Position numbers and translations under genes: made by a program. A stretch of 64,000 nucleotides of DNA. Origin: Paludibacterium paludis (GTDB taxonomy: Bacteria > Pseudomonadota > Gammaproteobacteria > Burkholderiales > Chromobacteriaceae). Every line of letters begins with the position of its first letter. The first letter of the stretch is position 1. The stretch is taken from contig NZ_CP069161.1 in assembly GCF_018802605.1 (NCBI RefSeq), positions 620,001 through 684,000 on the forward strand, read 5' to 3'. The notes under the pieces are model-generated. The model saw only the letters and a program-made list of their open reading frames with translations. It did no database searches and was not told the DNA's origin. Positions 9,058 through 17,193 of the stretch are shown here, piece by piece.

Positions 9058-9555
9058 ATGCAAGTGTCAACTCTCGTCAATCCTGTGCTGCCCCAGGCGG
9101 CCCAGCGCTTGTCCGTGGATTCCGATCCCGCGGCGGCCCAGACCGACGCCAAGCCGGTGGTGACACAGTCCCCTGTCGCCGTCACGGCCCCGTCTTCCTC
9201 GCCCAGGAGCGAGAACGAAGCGAATGCGCAGAAGCAGCAGAATGATGCCTCCCGATCACCTGTGGATGAAAAGAGCCTGAACAAGTCGATTGAGAAACTG
9301 AACAATTCGGCGAAAATGTTCAACGCCGAACTCGAATTCAGTGTCGACAGCACGAGCGGGCGCCAGGTCGTCAAGGTCATCGACAAATCCACCCAGACGG
9401 TTATCCGACAGATTCCTTCGGAAGAAGCGATCAACATGTCCGAAGCGCTCGACAAGCTTTCCCGTCCTTCGGCCGGTCAGTCCTCGCCGGACGAGAGCAA
9501 GTCCGCGGCGGCGCTCGAAACCTTCAAGGGGCTTCTGGTCTCGGACAAGGCATGA
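9058..9555 (+). CDS. flaG: FlaG family flagellar protein
   Basis: 165 residues. The N-terminal ~75 residues are low-complexity (Ala, Gln, Pro, Ser). The C-terminal ~75 residues carry the FlaG domain (LEFSVD, VVKVIDKSTQTVIRQIPSEEA). FlaG proteins influence filament length or assembly; the mechanism is not settled. ATG at 9058 is preferred over a GTG at 9046 because GGTGGAGG sits 5 bases before it. It follows the flagellins and is closed by a terminator. fliD, which usually comes next, is not here. Confidence 0.88.
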   Translation: MQVSTLVNPVLPQAAQRLSVDSDPAAAQTDAKPVVTQSPVAVTAPSSSPRSENEANAQKQQNDASRSPVDEKSLNKSIEKLNNSAKMFNAELEFSVDSTSGRQVVKVIDKSTQTVIRQIPSEEAINMSEALDKLSRPSAGQSSPDESKSAAALETFKGLLVSDKA

Positions 9556-9559
9556 CGGC

Positions 9560-9581
9560 GGCGGGATTCTTCCCGCCTTTT
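9560..9581 (+). terminator. Terminator after flaG
   Basis: Stem GGCGGGA / TCCCGCC with a 4-nt loop followed by TTTT, starting 5 bases after the flaG stop codon. Confidence 0.65.
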
Positions 9582-9713
9582 CGTCGTCCTTCCCTCGCGG
9601 TTTGATGGTATGCTGGCGGAACCGGCCGTTCCTCTGATCGGAGGACGGCGAAAGGTCAATCATGACGCGTGACCGGGGATCCGCTCCGGTGCGCGGGAAG
9701 CAAGAGTAGACAC

Positions 9714-10157
9714 ATGAACAATCGCCTGGCCCTGCAGCAGTTCAGCAAAGCTTATGAGAACGATGCCCTGGAGGTCGCCGTATACGGCGCAAGCCCGGTC
9801 GGTCTGATCGTTCTGTTGTACGAGGGTGCGATCAAGGCCTTGAATCAGGCCAAGGTGTTCATCGGGCAAAACCGCTTTCAGGAAAAGGCGGCGATGATCA
9901 GCCGAGCCCAGGATATTCTCGAAGGGCTGCGCGTCGCCCTTGATCACGAAAAAGGCAAGCAGGTCACCCGTAATCTCGAAGATCTCTACCAGTACTCCAA
10001 GTATCGTCTCGGCATTGCCAACCTCAATAACGACGTCAATATCCTCGACGAGATCGCGAATCTGCTGGGTATTCTTCTTCCCGCCTGGCAAGAGCTGGAT
10101 CGCCGTCCGAAAACCCCGGACGCGGCGGCGAGTCCCGCCGCCAAGGCAGGCTTATGA
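9714..10157 (+). CDS. fliS: Flagellin export chaperone FliS
   Basis: 147 residues, the usual size. FliS binds the disordered C-terminus of flagellin in the cytoplasm and stops premature polymerisation. Family features are visible: AYEND near the start, SPVGLIVLLYEGAIKAL, and the helical stretch ending LYQYSKYRL. The C-terminal 15 residues are an Ala/Pro tail. ATG at 9714 matches the family N-terminus. The stop overlaps the next start (ATGA), so it is translationally coupled to the fliT-like gene. Confidence 0.92.
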   Translation: MNNRLALQQFSKAYENDALEVAVYGASPVGLIVLLYEGAIKALNQAKVFIGQNRFQEKAAMISRAQDILEGLRVALDHEKGKQVTRNLEDLYQYSKYRLGIANLNNDVNILDEIANLLGILLPAWQELDRRPKTPDAAASPAAKAGL

Positions 10158-10471
10158 CCGACCTTGAGCTCCGCGAGCTGGCGACCCGGTTCGCCGCGCT
10201 GACGGACGCGCTTCTTGCACAGGCCGAGGCAGGGGGCTGGGACGCCCTGTCCCCACTTGTCGACGAGCGGGATGAGGCGCTGGATCGCCTGATTGCCGAA
10301 GCCGGCGATCGTCTGCTCGACCGCTTGCCGGATCTTCGCCCGGTTTTCATGGCGCTGCTGGACAAGAACCAGCGTATCGACGCTCTGGTTGGCCGCCGCC
10401 AGGAAACGCTGGCTGTTGAACTGGCTCCCGCCAGGCAGCAGCGGCGCCTGAACGACATGTATCGCTCCTGA
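10154..10471 (+). CDS. fliT: FliT-like flagellar chaperone
   Basis: 105 residues, all alpha-helical by composition, in the fliT position directly after fliS with a 4-base ATGA overlap. FliT proteins are export chaperones for FliD and, in enterics, regulate FlhDC. The conserved features are weak (the DERD-x-ALD helix, and a C-terminal helix with RQETLAVELAPARQQRR), so the call rests on size, helical pattern and position. Confidence 0.7.
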   Translation: MTDLELRELATRFAALTDALLAQAEAGGWDALSPLVDERDEALDRLIAEAGDRLLDRLPDLRPVFMALLDKNQRIDALVGRRQETLAVELAPARQQRRLNDMYRS

Positions 10472-10545
10472 GCCGCTTTTTCCTTGGGTTCCGTTTGCCG
10501 GGCTCTTAAAATCAGAAATGAAGCGTTGTTTGTGGAGAGCCCGCC

Positions 10546-10917
10546 ATGTCCGCCTTTACCCTGTTGGCCAGCAATCTGATCTTGTTGGGCATTATCGCCG
10601 GGGTTGTTCTGTATTTCCGCCGCCGCCTGAAGTCGCTTGAAGAAGACAATGATCCGGTCGTGACCCTGTATATCGAGCAGTTACAGCAGCAGATCAGTCA
10701 TCTGCAACGGGATATGCAGGTTCTTGGCGAAAAAATCGAACAGCGTTCCCCCGGTACGCCGGCGGTCGCGATGCCGCCTGCCGCCACGCCGTATAACCAG
10801 GCGATCGAATTGATACGACAAGGTTGCAGTGCCAGCGAAGTCGCCAGCCGGTGCGGCATTTCGCGAGGAGAAGCCGAGTTGATCATTTCACTGTACAGGA
10901 ACAGTTCGACATCATGA
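10546..10917 (+). CDS. DUF2802 membrane-anchored protein of the flagellar locus
   Basis: 123 residues. One N-terminal membrane segment (about residues 5-23) is followed by a coiled-coil stretch (about 28-65) and a C-terminal helix-turn-helix-like DUF2802 region (IELIRQGCSASEVASRCGIS, 85-104). DUF2802 genes commonly sit in flagellar loci of beta- and gammaproteobacteria; function unknown. GGAG precedes the ATG. The stop overlaps the next start (ATGA). Confidence 0.78.
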   Translation: MSAFTLLASNLILLGIIAGVVLYFRRRLKSLEEDNDPVVTLYIEQLQQQISHLQRDMQVLGEKIEQRSPGTPAVAMPPAATPYNQAIELIRQGCSASEVASRCGISRGEAELIISLYRNSSTS

Positions 10918-11921
10918 TCGGCCCGATTAATCTTCCCTCGACGCTGGATACCCAGCCGATTTCTCCCATTCGTCTTTTGACGGAGGGCGGAAAACTCCTC
11001 ATTGAAGTCGCCTCCTCGCCCGAGAAGCTGCCTTCCCTGATTCTTGGGGAGCAGGTCACGGGAAGGATCGCCGAGCGTCTTGGCAATGACCAATTGGCGG
11101 TCCTGATCAAGAACGGTCTTTTTACGCTGAACCTGCCCAAAGGAACGCCCGTTTCGGGTGACACGCTCAGTTTGCGTGTGGCCAGCCTGAAACCCGAGCT
11201 GACGTTTGTGCTCAATGACACCGCGCAAGAGGGTGCGTCCAAGGACAGTTCGGTCGAAGTTTCCCTCAGCAGGACTTCCCGCTATCTGACGGATCTGCTG
11301 CGCGTGGGCGACAAGGCGGAGCGTCCGGCCAAAGCGCTCAATCTGGATGCGTCGCAGGATTCACCTCCGCATCTGGCCCAGGCGATGCGCAAGGATGTGC
11401 AAAAAAGCGGTCTGTTTTACGAGTCGCACCTGAAAGCCTGGAACGAGGGTCGCATGCCCCTCGAGGATTTGCGTCAGGAGCCGCAGGCCACGCTGACGAA
11501 AGCATTGGCCGATCCCCGGCATCCGGCGGGAGCCGAAGCGCGCGCCGAATTGGGCAAGCTGGTTCAGCAGCAGCTGATGACTCAGGAAACCCAGCAATTG
11601 CCGCTTCAGGGGCTGGCCTGGCCTGGGCAGCCCGTGTCCGTGTTGATCGAGCAGGACAAGACCGATGACCGCGAAGGTGGGCACGGCAATCCCGAAGACC
11701 AGGCATGGACCACCAGCCTGTCGTTATCCTTGCCGGCCATGGGCGGGCTTGACGCGCGGTTGCGCCTGGTGGGCGGCTCGGTGCAGGTGACTTTCCTGAC
11801 CGACTCGGAACGGGCCGGCGAGTTGATCCGGGAACACGGCCGTCGCCTGGAAGAAGGCCTGGAGCTTGCCGGTATCCAGCTGGCGACCTTGGTGGTGAAG
11901 CATGAAGCGCCGCAATCCTGA
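10914..11921 (+). CDS. fliK: FliK-like flagellar hook-length control protein
   Basis: 335 residues. The C-terminal ~90 residues resemble the FliK C-terminal domain (SLSLPAMGGLDARLRLVGG and the VTFLTDSERAGELIREH core), which contacts FlhB to switch export specificity. The N-terminal part has a beta-rich GKLLIEV...LGEQVTGRIAERL segment. Start ATG 10914 overlaps the upstream stop. It overlaps the FlhB-like gene by 20 bases, which suits the FliK-FlhB partnership. Many species carry a second, stand-alone FliK-like protein; this could be that one rather than the main hook ruler. Confidence 0.75.
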   Translation: MIGPINLPSTLDTQPISPIRLLTEGGKLLIEVASSPEKLPSLILGEQVTGRIAERLGNDQLAVLIKNGLFTLNLPKGTPVSGDTLSLRVASLKPELTFVLNDTAQEGASKDSSVEVSLSRTSRYLTDLLRVGDKAERPAKALNLDASQDSPPHLAQAMRKDVQKSGLFYESHLKAWNEGRMPLEDLRQEPQATLTKALADPRHPAGAEARAELGKLVQQQLMTQETQQLPLQGLAWPGQPVSVLIEQDKTDDREGGHGNPEDQAWTTSLSLSLPAMGGLDARLRLVGGSVQVTFLTDSERAGELIREHGRRLEEGLELAGIQLATLVVKHEAPQS

Positions 11922-12246
11922 CGATGCCCGGCGATCTGCGGTCGCCGTATCGTATCGCGATGGCGCGCGAGCGCCGAGCGTGGTGGCGAAGGGGTATGGC
12001 GAGATGGCCGAGCGGATTATCGAGCGCGCCCGCGAAGCCGGTGTCTTTGTTCATGACTCCCCGGAACTGGTTTCCTTGCTGATGCAGGTCGACCTTGACC
12101 AGCAAATCCCCCCCGAACTTTACCGGGCGGTCGCCGAAGTGCTGGCTTTTGTCTATTTTCTGGAGTCGCGCGCCAGCGCTGGTTCCGCGAGCTCACCATC
12201 CTTGCCGAAGCAAATTGTCGATGCGGTCCTGCCCGATGGCGCCTGA
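11902..12246 (+). CDS. fhlB: FhlB: stand-alone FlhB C-terminal domain homologue
   Basis: 114 residues matching only the cytoplasmic part of the export gate protein FlhB (AVAVSYRDG, APSVVAKGYGEMAERI, and the IPPELYRAVAEVLAFVYFL end). The self-cleaving NPTH motif is replaced by NPDD, so no autocleavage is expected. Known FhlB proteins can replace the clipped FlhB fragment. Its start lies inside the fliK-like gene. Confidence 0.85.
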   Translation: MKRRNPDDARRSAVAVSYRDGARAPSVVAKGYGEMAERIIERAREAGVFVHDSPELVSLLMQVDLDQQIPPELYRAVAEVLAFVYFLESRASAGSASSPSLPKQIVDAVLPDGA

Positions 12247-12458
12247 CGCCGTATCGACAAGATCTTTTCCAAAAGTGATTACTTTTTGGATATTTATATA
12301 AGAAAAAGCTACCCAAAATAGTTGATGTGTGGTCAGGCCGTTCGGGAGGCGCCGCATTTGGCTGAGAGATCAGGTGTTTGCCTTGTCGCCGCCGCGTTAT
12401 TCTGTGATTATGCAAAAGACATTGTCCAGGCAGCGCAACCTGTAGAGGGAAAAACGGC
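12247..12458. other. Intergenic region before the glycosyltransferase group
   Basis: About 210 bases. An imperfect inverted repeat (TCCAAAAGTGATTACTTTTTGGA, about 12268-12291) in an AT-rich patch could end the flagellar transcript or be an operator. No gene or promoter was recognised. Confidence 0.4.
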
Positions 12459-13706
12459 ATGAGACTCTGGAAAATCCTGATTCTGGCGAATCAAGGTAAC
12501 GACTATCTGTGCACCATGGCCAGTTCATTGCAAAGCGGATTTGTCCGGAACGGCACCGATTGCAAGACTTTTTTCGATCCTTCGGCCTCCGCGATCGAGA
12601 AGAAAATCGCCGATCTTTCCCCTGACGTGGTGATGGAGTTCAATGGTTCGCGTGGGCAGTCCTCCGCAAACATTCCCTCGGAAATCGTGCATATCGCCTG
12701 GATCCAGGATGCCAGGACGGAGAAGACGCTGCACTATCTGGATCCGGCATTCGGTGGAAGCGATATCGTTTATACCTTGCTGGATCCGGAATACTTCGGC
12801 CTGGAGCCGGCCCGGCATCCCGACGCGGTATGGCGTGTGCTGCATTCCGGTGTGGATACCGACATGTTTTGCTTCAAGGCGGTCGAGCCCGCGGCAGATA
12901 CGGCAAGCATTTGCGGCTATATTCCCAAACCATTTCATCGTGGAGGCGGTCCTTGGGATGAACCCCTGTTCACCGTGAATCAACGGCAAGTTGCCTTCAG
13001 CGACCTTTTGAGGCGGCTGTACGAGGTGGAGAAGGTCTCGTCATCGGAGCATGGCTATGTTCCGATTCATACGTTCATTACCGATCAGATCAATACGGCG
13101 CTCAATATCCGCATCGATAACAAAACGATGGTCGACATTTTCCAGGACCACCCATATCTGGTGTTTCTGGATACCGAAATTCCGCGCATCCGGGATCGTA
13201 TCCTGATGGCAGACGCCGCCGTGCAAGCTGGACTTTCCTTGGGTATTTACGGACCCAATACATGGAAATCATGGCCCGAGTTTGCCCAATATTACAAAGG
13301 CTATGCGCACTGGCGTACCGATCTTGCTGCGATTTACCGTGAGACGCGGTTCAATCTGCACAATGGAGCCTTCGGCATGCACTCGCGGGTGCTTGAATGC
13401 ATGGGGGCCGGTGGAGCGATTCTGGTCAATCGCAACAAGATCGAAGATCCGCGTAACCGGATCGGCCATTTTTTCAAAGATGGTGAGCATTACATTGAAT
13501 ATGAGACCGAGTCGCTGGCGGAGACCCTGCGCGAATGGATAGCCAAACCCGGGGAGCTCGCCCAGTTGCGCGAAAATGCCGCTCTGGCCATCAGGGCTGG
13601 CCACCAGTGGCATCATCGCTCCGCCCAGATCCTCTCCGATCTCGAGCAGCTTGCCGCGCGCCGCGCGCAGAAGCCGGAGACGGTTCCCACGTCACAGGCG
13701 CATTGA
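12459..13706 (+). CDS. CgeB/DUF3880-type glycosyltransferase
   Basis: 415 residues. The N-terminal half (ILILANQGNDYL, then IAWIQDAR around residue 80) resembles the DUF3880 portion of CgeB-like proteins. The C-terminal half has the Glyco_trans_1_2 pattern (FNLHNGAFGMHSRVLECMGAGGAILVN around residues 300-325, then FKDGEHYIEYE), the nucleotide-sugar-binding half of a GT-B fold. Such genes occur in spore-coat, LPS and flagellin maturation loci. AGAGGG precedes the ATG. Acceptor and sugar are not visible; flagellin or LPS glycosylation is inferred from neighbours. Confidence 0.75.
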   Translation: MRLWKILILANQGNDYLCTMASSLQSGFVRNGTDCKTFFDPSASAIEKKIADLSPDVVMEFNGSRGQSSANIPSEIVHIAWIQDARTEKTLHYLDPAFGGSDIVYTLLDPEYFGLEPARHPDAVWRVLHSGVDTDMFCFKAVEPAADTASICGYIPKPFHRGGGPWDEPLFTVNQRQVAFSDLLRRLYEVEKVSSSEHGYVPIHTFITDQINTALNIRIDNKTMVDIFQDHPYLVFLDTEIPRIRDRILMADAAVQAGLSLGIYGPNTWKSWPEFAQYYKGYAHWRTDLAAIYRETRFNLHNGAFGMHSRVLECMGAGGAILVNRNKIEDPRNRIGHFFKDGEHYIEYETESLAETLREWIAKPGELAQLRENAALAIRAGHQWHHRSAQILSDLEQLAARRAQKPETVPTSQAH

Positions 13707-13764
13707 ATCGGTAAATGGATTGTCCCTCTACCCGGCTGCGCCGGGCCTAACCCTGGATGTGATC

Positions 13765-14919
13765 ATGACCGAGAGCATACTGCCCGCCGACCCGTTTCAA
13801 CTTGATCTTCTTCGCGTTACCCATGCCTATTTTGACCGTGTGGTCAATGATCCGGAGGGGGCAAACGAGTCGGTGCGCGAGGTTCTGGGATTGGATCACT
13901 CGCCATCCAGCGATCTGGTTCTTATCGCCTTCCAGAAAATCCTCTGTTCCCAGTTTCGCGAAGCCGGGCAAATCCTCCTGGATCTGGGCATTTCCCAACC
14001 CGCGATGATAGGAGCGATTTACAAGCTGCTGGCTCTGGTGTTCAAGTATCTGATCGCGGGGGCGCCGATTTCCGATCTGGCGGCTTTTGGCATGAATCAT
14101 GCAGTTTCGTTTTACTATATGCATCCAAAATCGCTCGAGGCTCAGTTCGCCATTCTGGACATGCTTTTGTATTTCGGGCGGGCGGAAAGCCTGGGGAAAA
14201 TGATCGGCCAGGTCGATCAGGAGCGGTTTATCGAAGAAATCGCCGAATATCAGGCCTATCTGCAGCGGCAGAATTCCTATGAAGATCGTCATGAAGTCAG
14301 TTTCGTGATGCTGGCCGGCACCGATCCCGCCTTGTTGCGCCATACCTTGAGCGTATTGAGCCACTCGGCATGGAGCCAGTCGAGCGAAGTGGTGCTGGGA
14401 CTCTCCGAGGAGTCTCTGGAAATGAGGCTTGTGGCTTCCGAGTTCGGAGTCCGCAAAATTCATTCTGGAACACCGGGCTGGGGATTGAACCAGTACGCGG
14501 ATATATACGGGATGGCGGACGGTAAGTATGTCATTCAAATTAGCAACGCTATTGAGTCGCTCCCCCTTCACTTCGACCGCACCCTGATGGACGCCCTTGA
14601 TAACGACGAGGCGCTGGGGCTTGTCGGCCACTGGCCGGAACGTGTCCACTTGCTCAAGAGCGGCACCATGAAACCGGCGCTTGAGCGGATGCATAATGAG
14701 CAACCGCGATCGGACAAGCCCTTTGGACTGGGGCCGGTCTCTGGCGCCTGTTCCGCCATACGGCGCAAGGATTTTCTGGCCATCAACGGTTTTGCGCGAG
14801 CGACGCTGTCGCCCATGTCGCGTGAAGAGATCCAGCTGATTCGCAAACTCAGCGTGTATGGCAAGGTCAGCGGTGTGTTTTTCGATCAGGGGCTGGTATT
14901 GCGGAGTGCGGACGAATGA
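13765..14919 (+). CDS. Glycosyltransferase-like protein lacking the acidic metal site
   Basis: 384 residues, collinear and of the same length as the protein at 15980-17134. The N-terminal ~170 residues are a helical domain specific to this pair; the C-terminal ~200 form a GT2/GT-A-like domain ending in FGLGPVSGACSAIRRKDF and VYGKVSGVFFDQGL. Where the paralogue has EIDDDIEAFPHHFD, this copy has QISNAIESLPLHFD, so the DxD-type metal-binding acid cluster is lost. The WQRPEHLRHTLE segment of the paralogue is GTDPALLRHTLS here. It is probably not an active transferase; a partner or regulatory role is possible. No clear ribosome site; the start was set by alignment to the paralogue. Confidence 0.72.
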   Translation: MTESILPADPFQLDLLRVTHAYFDRVVNDPEGANESVREVLGLDHSPSSDLVLIAFQKILCSQFREAGQILLDLGISQPAMIGAIYKLLALVFKYLIAGAPISDLAAFGMNHAVSFYYMHPKSLEAQFAILDMLLYFGRAESLGKMIGQVDQERFIEEIAEYQAYLQRQNSYEDRHEVSFVMLAGTDPALLRHTLSVLSHSAWSQSSEVVLGLSEESLEMRLVASEFGVRKIHSGTPGWGLNQYADIYGMADGKYVIQISNAIESLPLHFDRTLMDALDNDEALGLVGHWPERVHLLKSGTMKPALERMHNEQPRSDKPFGLGPVSGACSAIRRKDFLAINGFARATLSPMSREEIQLIRKLSVYGKVSGVFFDQGLVLRSADE

Positions 14920-14959
14920 CCCGAATGGACCGGTGAGTGCAGAAAGCCGAGATATCTCC

Positions 14960-14985
14960 CACGCCCGTCCGGGCGTGTTTTTTTT
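14960..14985 (+). terminator. Terminator after the inactive-looking glycosyltransferase
   Basis: CACGCCC / GGGCGTG stem with a 4-nt loop followed by eight T residues, about 40 bases past the stop codon at 14919. Confidence 0.88.
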
Positions 14986-15105
14986 GCCGCTTGTATCGAC
15001 CCGGGGATTCCACGGAATACCAGGGGGTATACTAGGCATGAAAGTGAAACGAAACGTTGGGGAGCATCGCCTGTGCGGCCTTTTCCCCGGGATGAGGAGT
15101 GTTCG

Positions 15106-15987
15106 ATGAAAGTCGGTTATATCGGCCTGGGCATCATGGGGCGTCCTTGCGCGCTCAATCTGATCAAGGCGGGTTTTGCTGTCGGGGTGTGGGCGCGTAA
15201 CGAGGCATCGCTTGTTCCATTGCGCGAGGCGGGGGCCAGTGTCTATGATTCGCCGGCGGCGCTGGCCGCCGGGGTTGATGTTCTGATTACCAACCTGTCC
15301 GATACCCCCGATGTGAAAGAGGTGCTGCTTGGGGATCAGGGCGCGGTTCATGGCGCGCACCCCGGGCTGGTTTGCGTTGACATGAGCACCATCAGTCCGA
15401 TCGGCGCCCGCGACATCGCGGCGGAGCTAGCCGGACATGCCGTCGCCTTTCTCGATTGTCCGGTGTCCGGCGGAGAGGTTGGCGCCATCAATGGCACGCT
15501 GACCATCATGGTCGGGGGGAACGCCGAGGCCCTGGAGCGTGTCCGCCCGGCTCTTGACGCCATGGGCTCGACCATTACCCGCATAGGCGATTCCGGCGCC
15601 GGACAAGTGGCCAAGGCGTGCAACCAGATCGCGGTCGGTGTCGGGGTCGCTATGGTCGCCGAGATCATGCAACTGGCGCGTGCAGCCGGTGTGGATCCGG
15701 TGCCGGTGCGCGAGGCGTTGCTGGGTGGCTTTGCCGCCAGCCGGGTGCTGGAAGTGCACGGCCAGCGGATGATTGATGACAATTACGCTCCTGGGTTCAA
15801 GGCCGCTTTGCATCTCAAGGATATGGGCATCGTGATGGATACGGCACGGCAGCTGGGCATCCACCTGCCCCAGTCCGAACGTGTCGCGGAGCTGATTGCG
15901 GCGCTGGTGGCGCGCGGCGAGGGGGGGCTTGACTCATCGGCGATTGCCCGGCTGATCTGGGCCGAAAATGGAGCGGCCGATGATTGA
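15106..15987 (+). CDS. Beta-hydroxyacid dehydrogenase, tartronate-semialdehyde-reductase type
   Basis: 293 residues, the family's usual length. Cytoplasmic NAD(P)-dependent reduction of a 3-oxoacid such as tartronate semialdehyde. Seen: N-terminal Rossmann motif MKVGYIGLGIMGRP, substrate-binding DCPVSGGEVGAINGTLTIMVGG (about residues 117-138) and the catalytic-lysine segment GAGQVAKACNQ (about 164-174). GATGAGGAG precedes the ATG. It overlaps the next glycosyltransferase by 8 bases, so the two are co-translated, an unexpected pairing. The exact substrate cannot be told from 3-hydroxyisobutyrate or succinic-semialdehyde-type relatives. Confidence 0.82.
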   Translation: MKVGYIGLGIMGRPCALNLIKAGFAVGVWARNEASLVPLREAGASVYDSPAALAAGVDVLITNLSDTPDVKEVLLGDQGAVHGAHPGLVCVDMSTISPIGARDIAAELAGHAVAFLDCPVSGGEVGAINGTLTIMVGGNAEALERVRPALDAMGSTITRIGDSGAGQVAKACNQIAVGVGVAMVAEIMQLARAAGVDPVPVREALLGGFAASRVLEVHGQRMIDDNYAPGFKAALHLKDMGIVMDTARQLGIHLPQSERVAELIAALVARGEGGLDSSAIARLIWAENGAADD

Positions 15988-17134
15988 CCCCCTGTTGCCC
16001 GAAGAGGGGTTTCATCTTGATATGCTCCTGATCCTGAACACGTATCTTGATCAGGTCGGTTCTCATCCAGCCGAAGCCAACTCACAACTGTCGCGCGCTC
16101 TCGGCGTGGACGACTCCCCAATTCGGGAGCGAATACTGCTGGCGTTTCAACTCGTGGCGAGTTTGCGTCTGCCGGAAGCCGCCCGTGTACTGAAAGAGGT
16201 GGGTCTGGAGAATCCTGACTGGATCCCCCATGTTTATCCGGTGCTGGCCATGGTGTTCAAATACATCACCAGCGGACCTTCCGTGCAGGAACTGGCAACG
16301 TTCGGTATCGAGCCTGTGATGGCCTTTTATCGCCAATATCCGGATCATCCGGAAGCCCAGCGCGCCCTGATTGACATGCTGTTGTATTTTGGCCGGCTGG
16401 AGAGTCTTTCCACGGTGCTGGCCCAGGCGGATCTCAACCGGTTTGTGGCGGAGGTCGGCGATTATCAGCAGTTGCGTTACCGTCTGGACAATTACCGTGA
16501 TCGCTGCCGCTTGAGCATTGTGCTGGTGACCTGGCAACGACCGGAACATTTGCGCCATACCCTGGAACGCCTGAAAGCGGCGCTATGGTGCGACGATGTG
16601 GAAATCGTCATCGGCGTGAACGATGACTGGCAGGCCACGCTCGACGTCATCACGCAATTCGGCATCGACAAGGTGCGGGTCAATGACCGCAATGGCGGCA
16701 TCAACTTCTACAAGGAGATTTTTCCGCTCGCGGAAGGAGAGTATCTCATTGAGATCGATGACGATATTGAAGCGTTTCCCCATCACTTCGACAAAGACAT
16801 CATCGAAGCGCTGCAAAGCGATGCGTCATTGGGGTATGTCGGGCACTGGCCGCAACGTTATCTCCTGCAGGTAAGCGGACGGCAACTGCCGGGCCTGGAG
16901 CCGATGCATCTCATGACGCCGCGGCTTGGCAAGCCATTCGGCATTGGCCCCGTATCGGGGGCGTGTGCCGGCATGCGACGCAAGGATTTTGTGAGAATGA
17001 ACGGGTTTGGCCGGGCGACATTGTCCAGCCAGTCGGGAGAGGAAATGCAGATCATCCGTAAACTGTCGCTGTACGGGATGGTGAGCGGAGTGTTTTTCGA
17101 TCAGGGACTCGAGGTGCGTGTCGTCGGCGAATAA
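15980..17134 (+). CDS. GT2-like glycosyltransferase, active-looking paralogue
   Basis: 384 residues. A helical N-terminal domain (about 1-170) precedes a GT-A domain beginning RLSIVLVTWQRPEHLRHTLE and containing EIDDDIEAFPHHFD, the probable metal and nucleotide-sugar site, then FGIGPVSGACAGMRRKDF. ATG 15980 was chosen over 15968 because it aligns with the start of the paralogue and gives the same length. It overlaps the dehydrogenase stop, with GGAGCGG upstream. Donor and acceptor are unknown; a motility or surface glycan role follows from position. Confidence 0.75.
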   Translation: MIDPLLPEEGFHLDMLLILNTYLDQVGSHPAEANSQLSRALGVDDSPIRERILLAFQLVASLRLPEAARVLKEVGLENPDWIPHVYPVLAMVFKYITSGPSVQELATFGIEPVMAFYRQYPDHPEAQRALIDMLLYFGRLESLSTVLAQADLNRFVAEVGDYQQLRYRLDNYRDRCRLSIVLVTWQRPEHLRHTLERLKAALWCDDVEIVIGVNDDWQATLDVITQFGIDKVRVNDRNGGINFYKEIFPLAEGEYLIEIDDDIEAFPHHFDKDIIEALQSDASLGYVGHWPQRYLLQVSGRQLPGLEPMHLMTPRLGKPFGIGPVSGACAGMRRKDFVRMNGFGRATLSSQSGEEMQIIRKLSLYGMVSGVFFDQGLEVRVVGE

Positions 17135-17193
17135 TACTGACGTAGGGGCAGGATATATCGCCCCCGAAGGACTCTCCGGCGGGACGATGCGTT

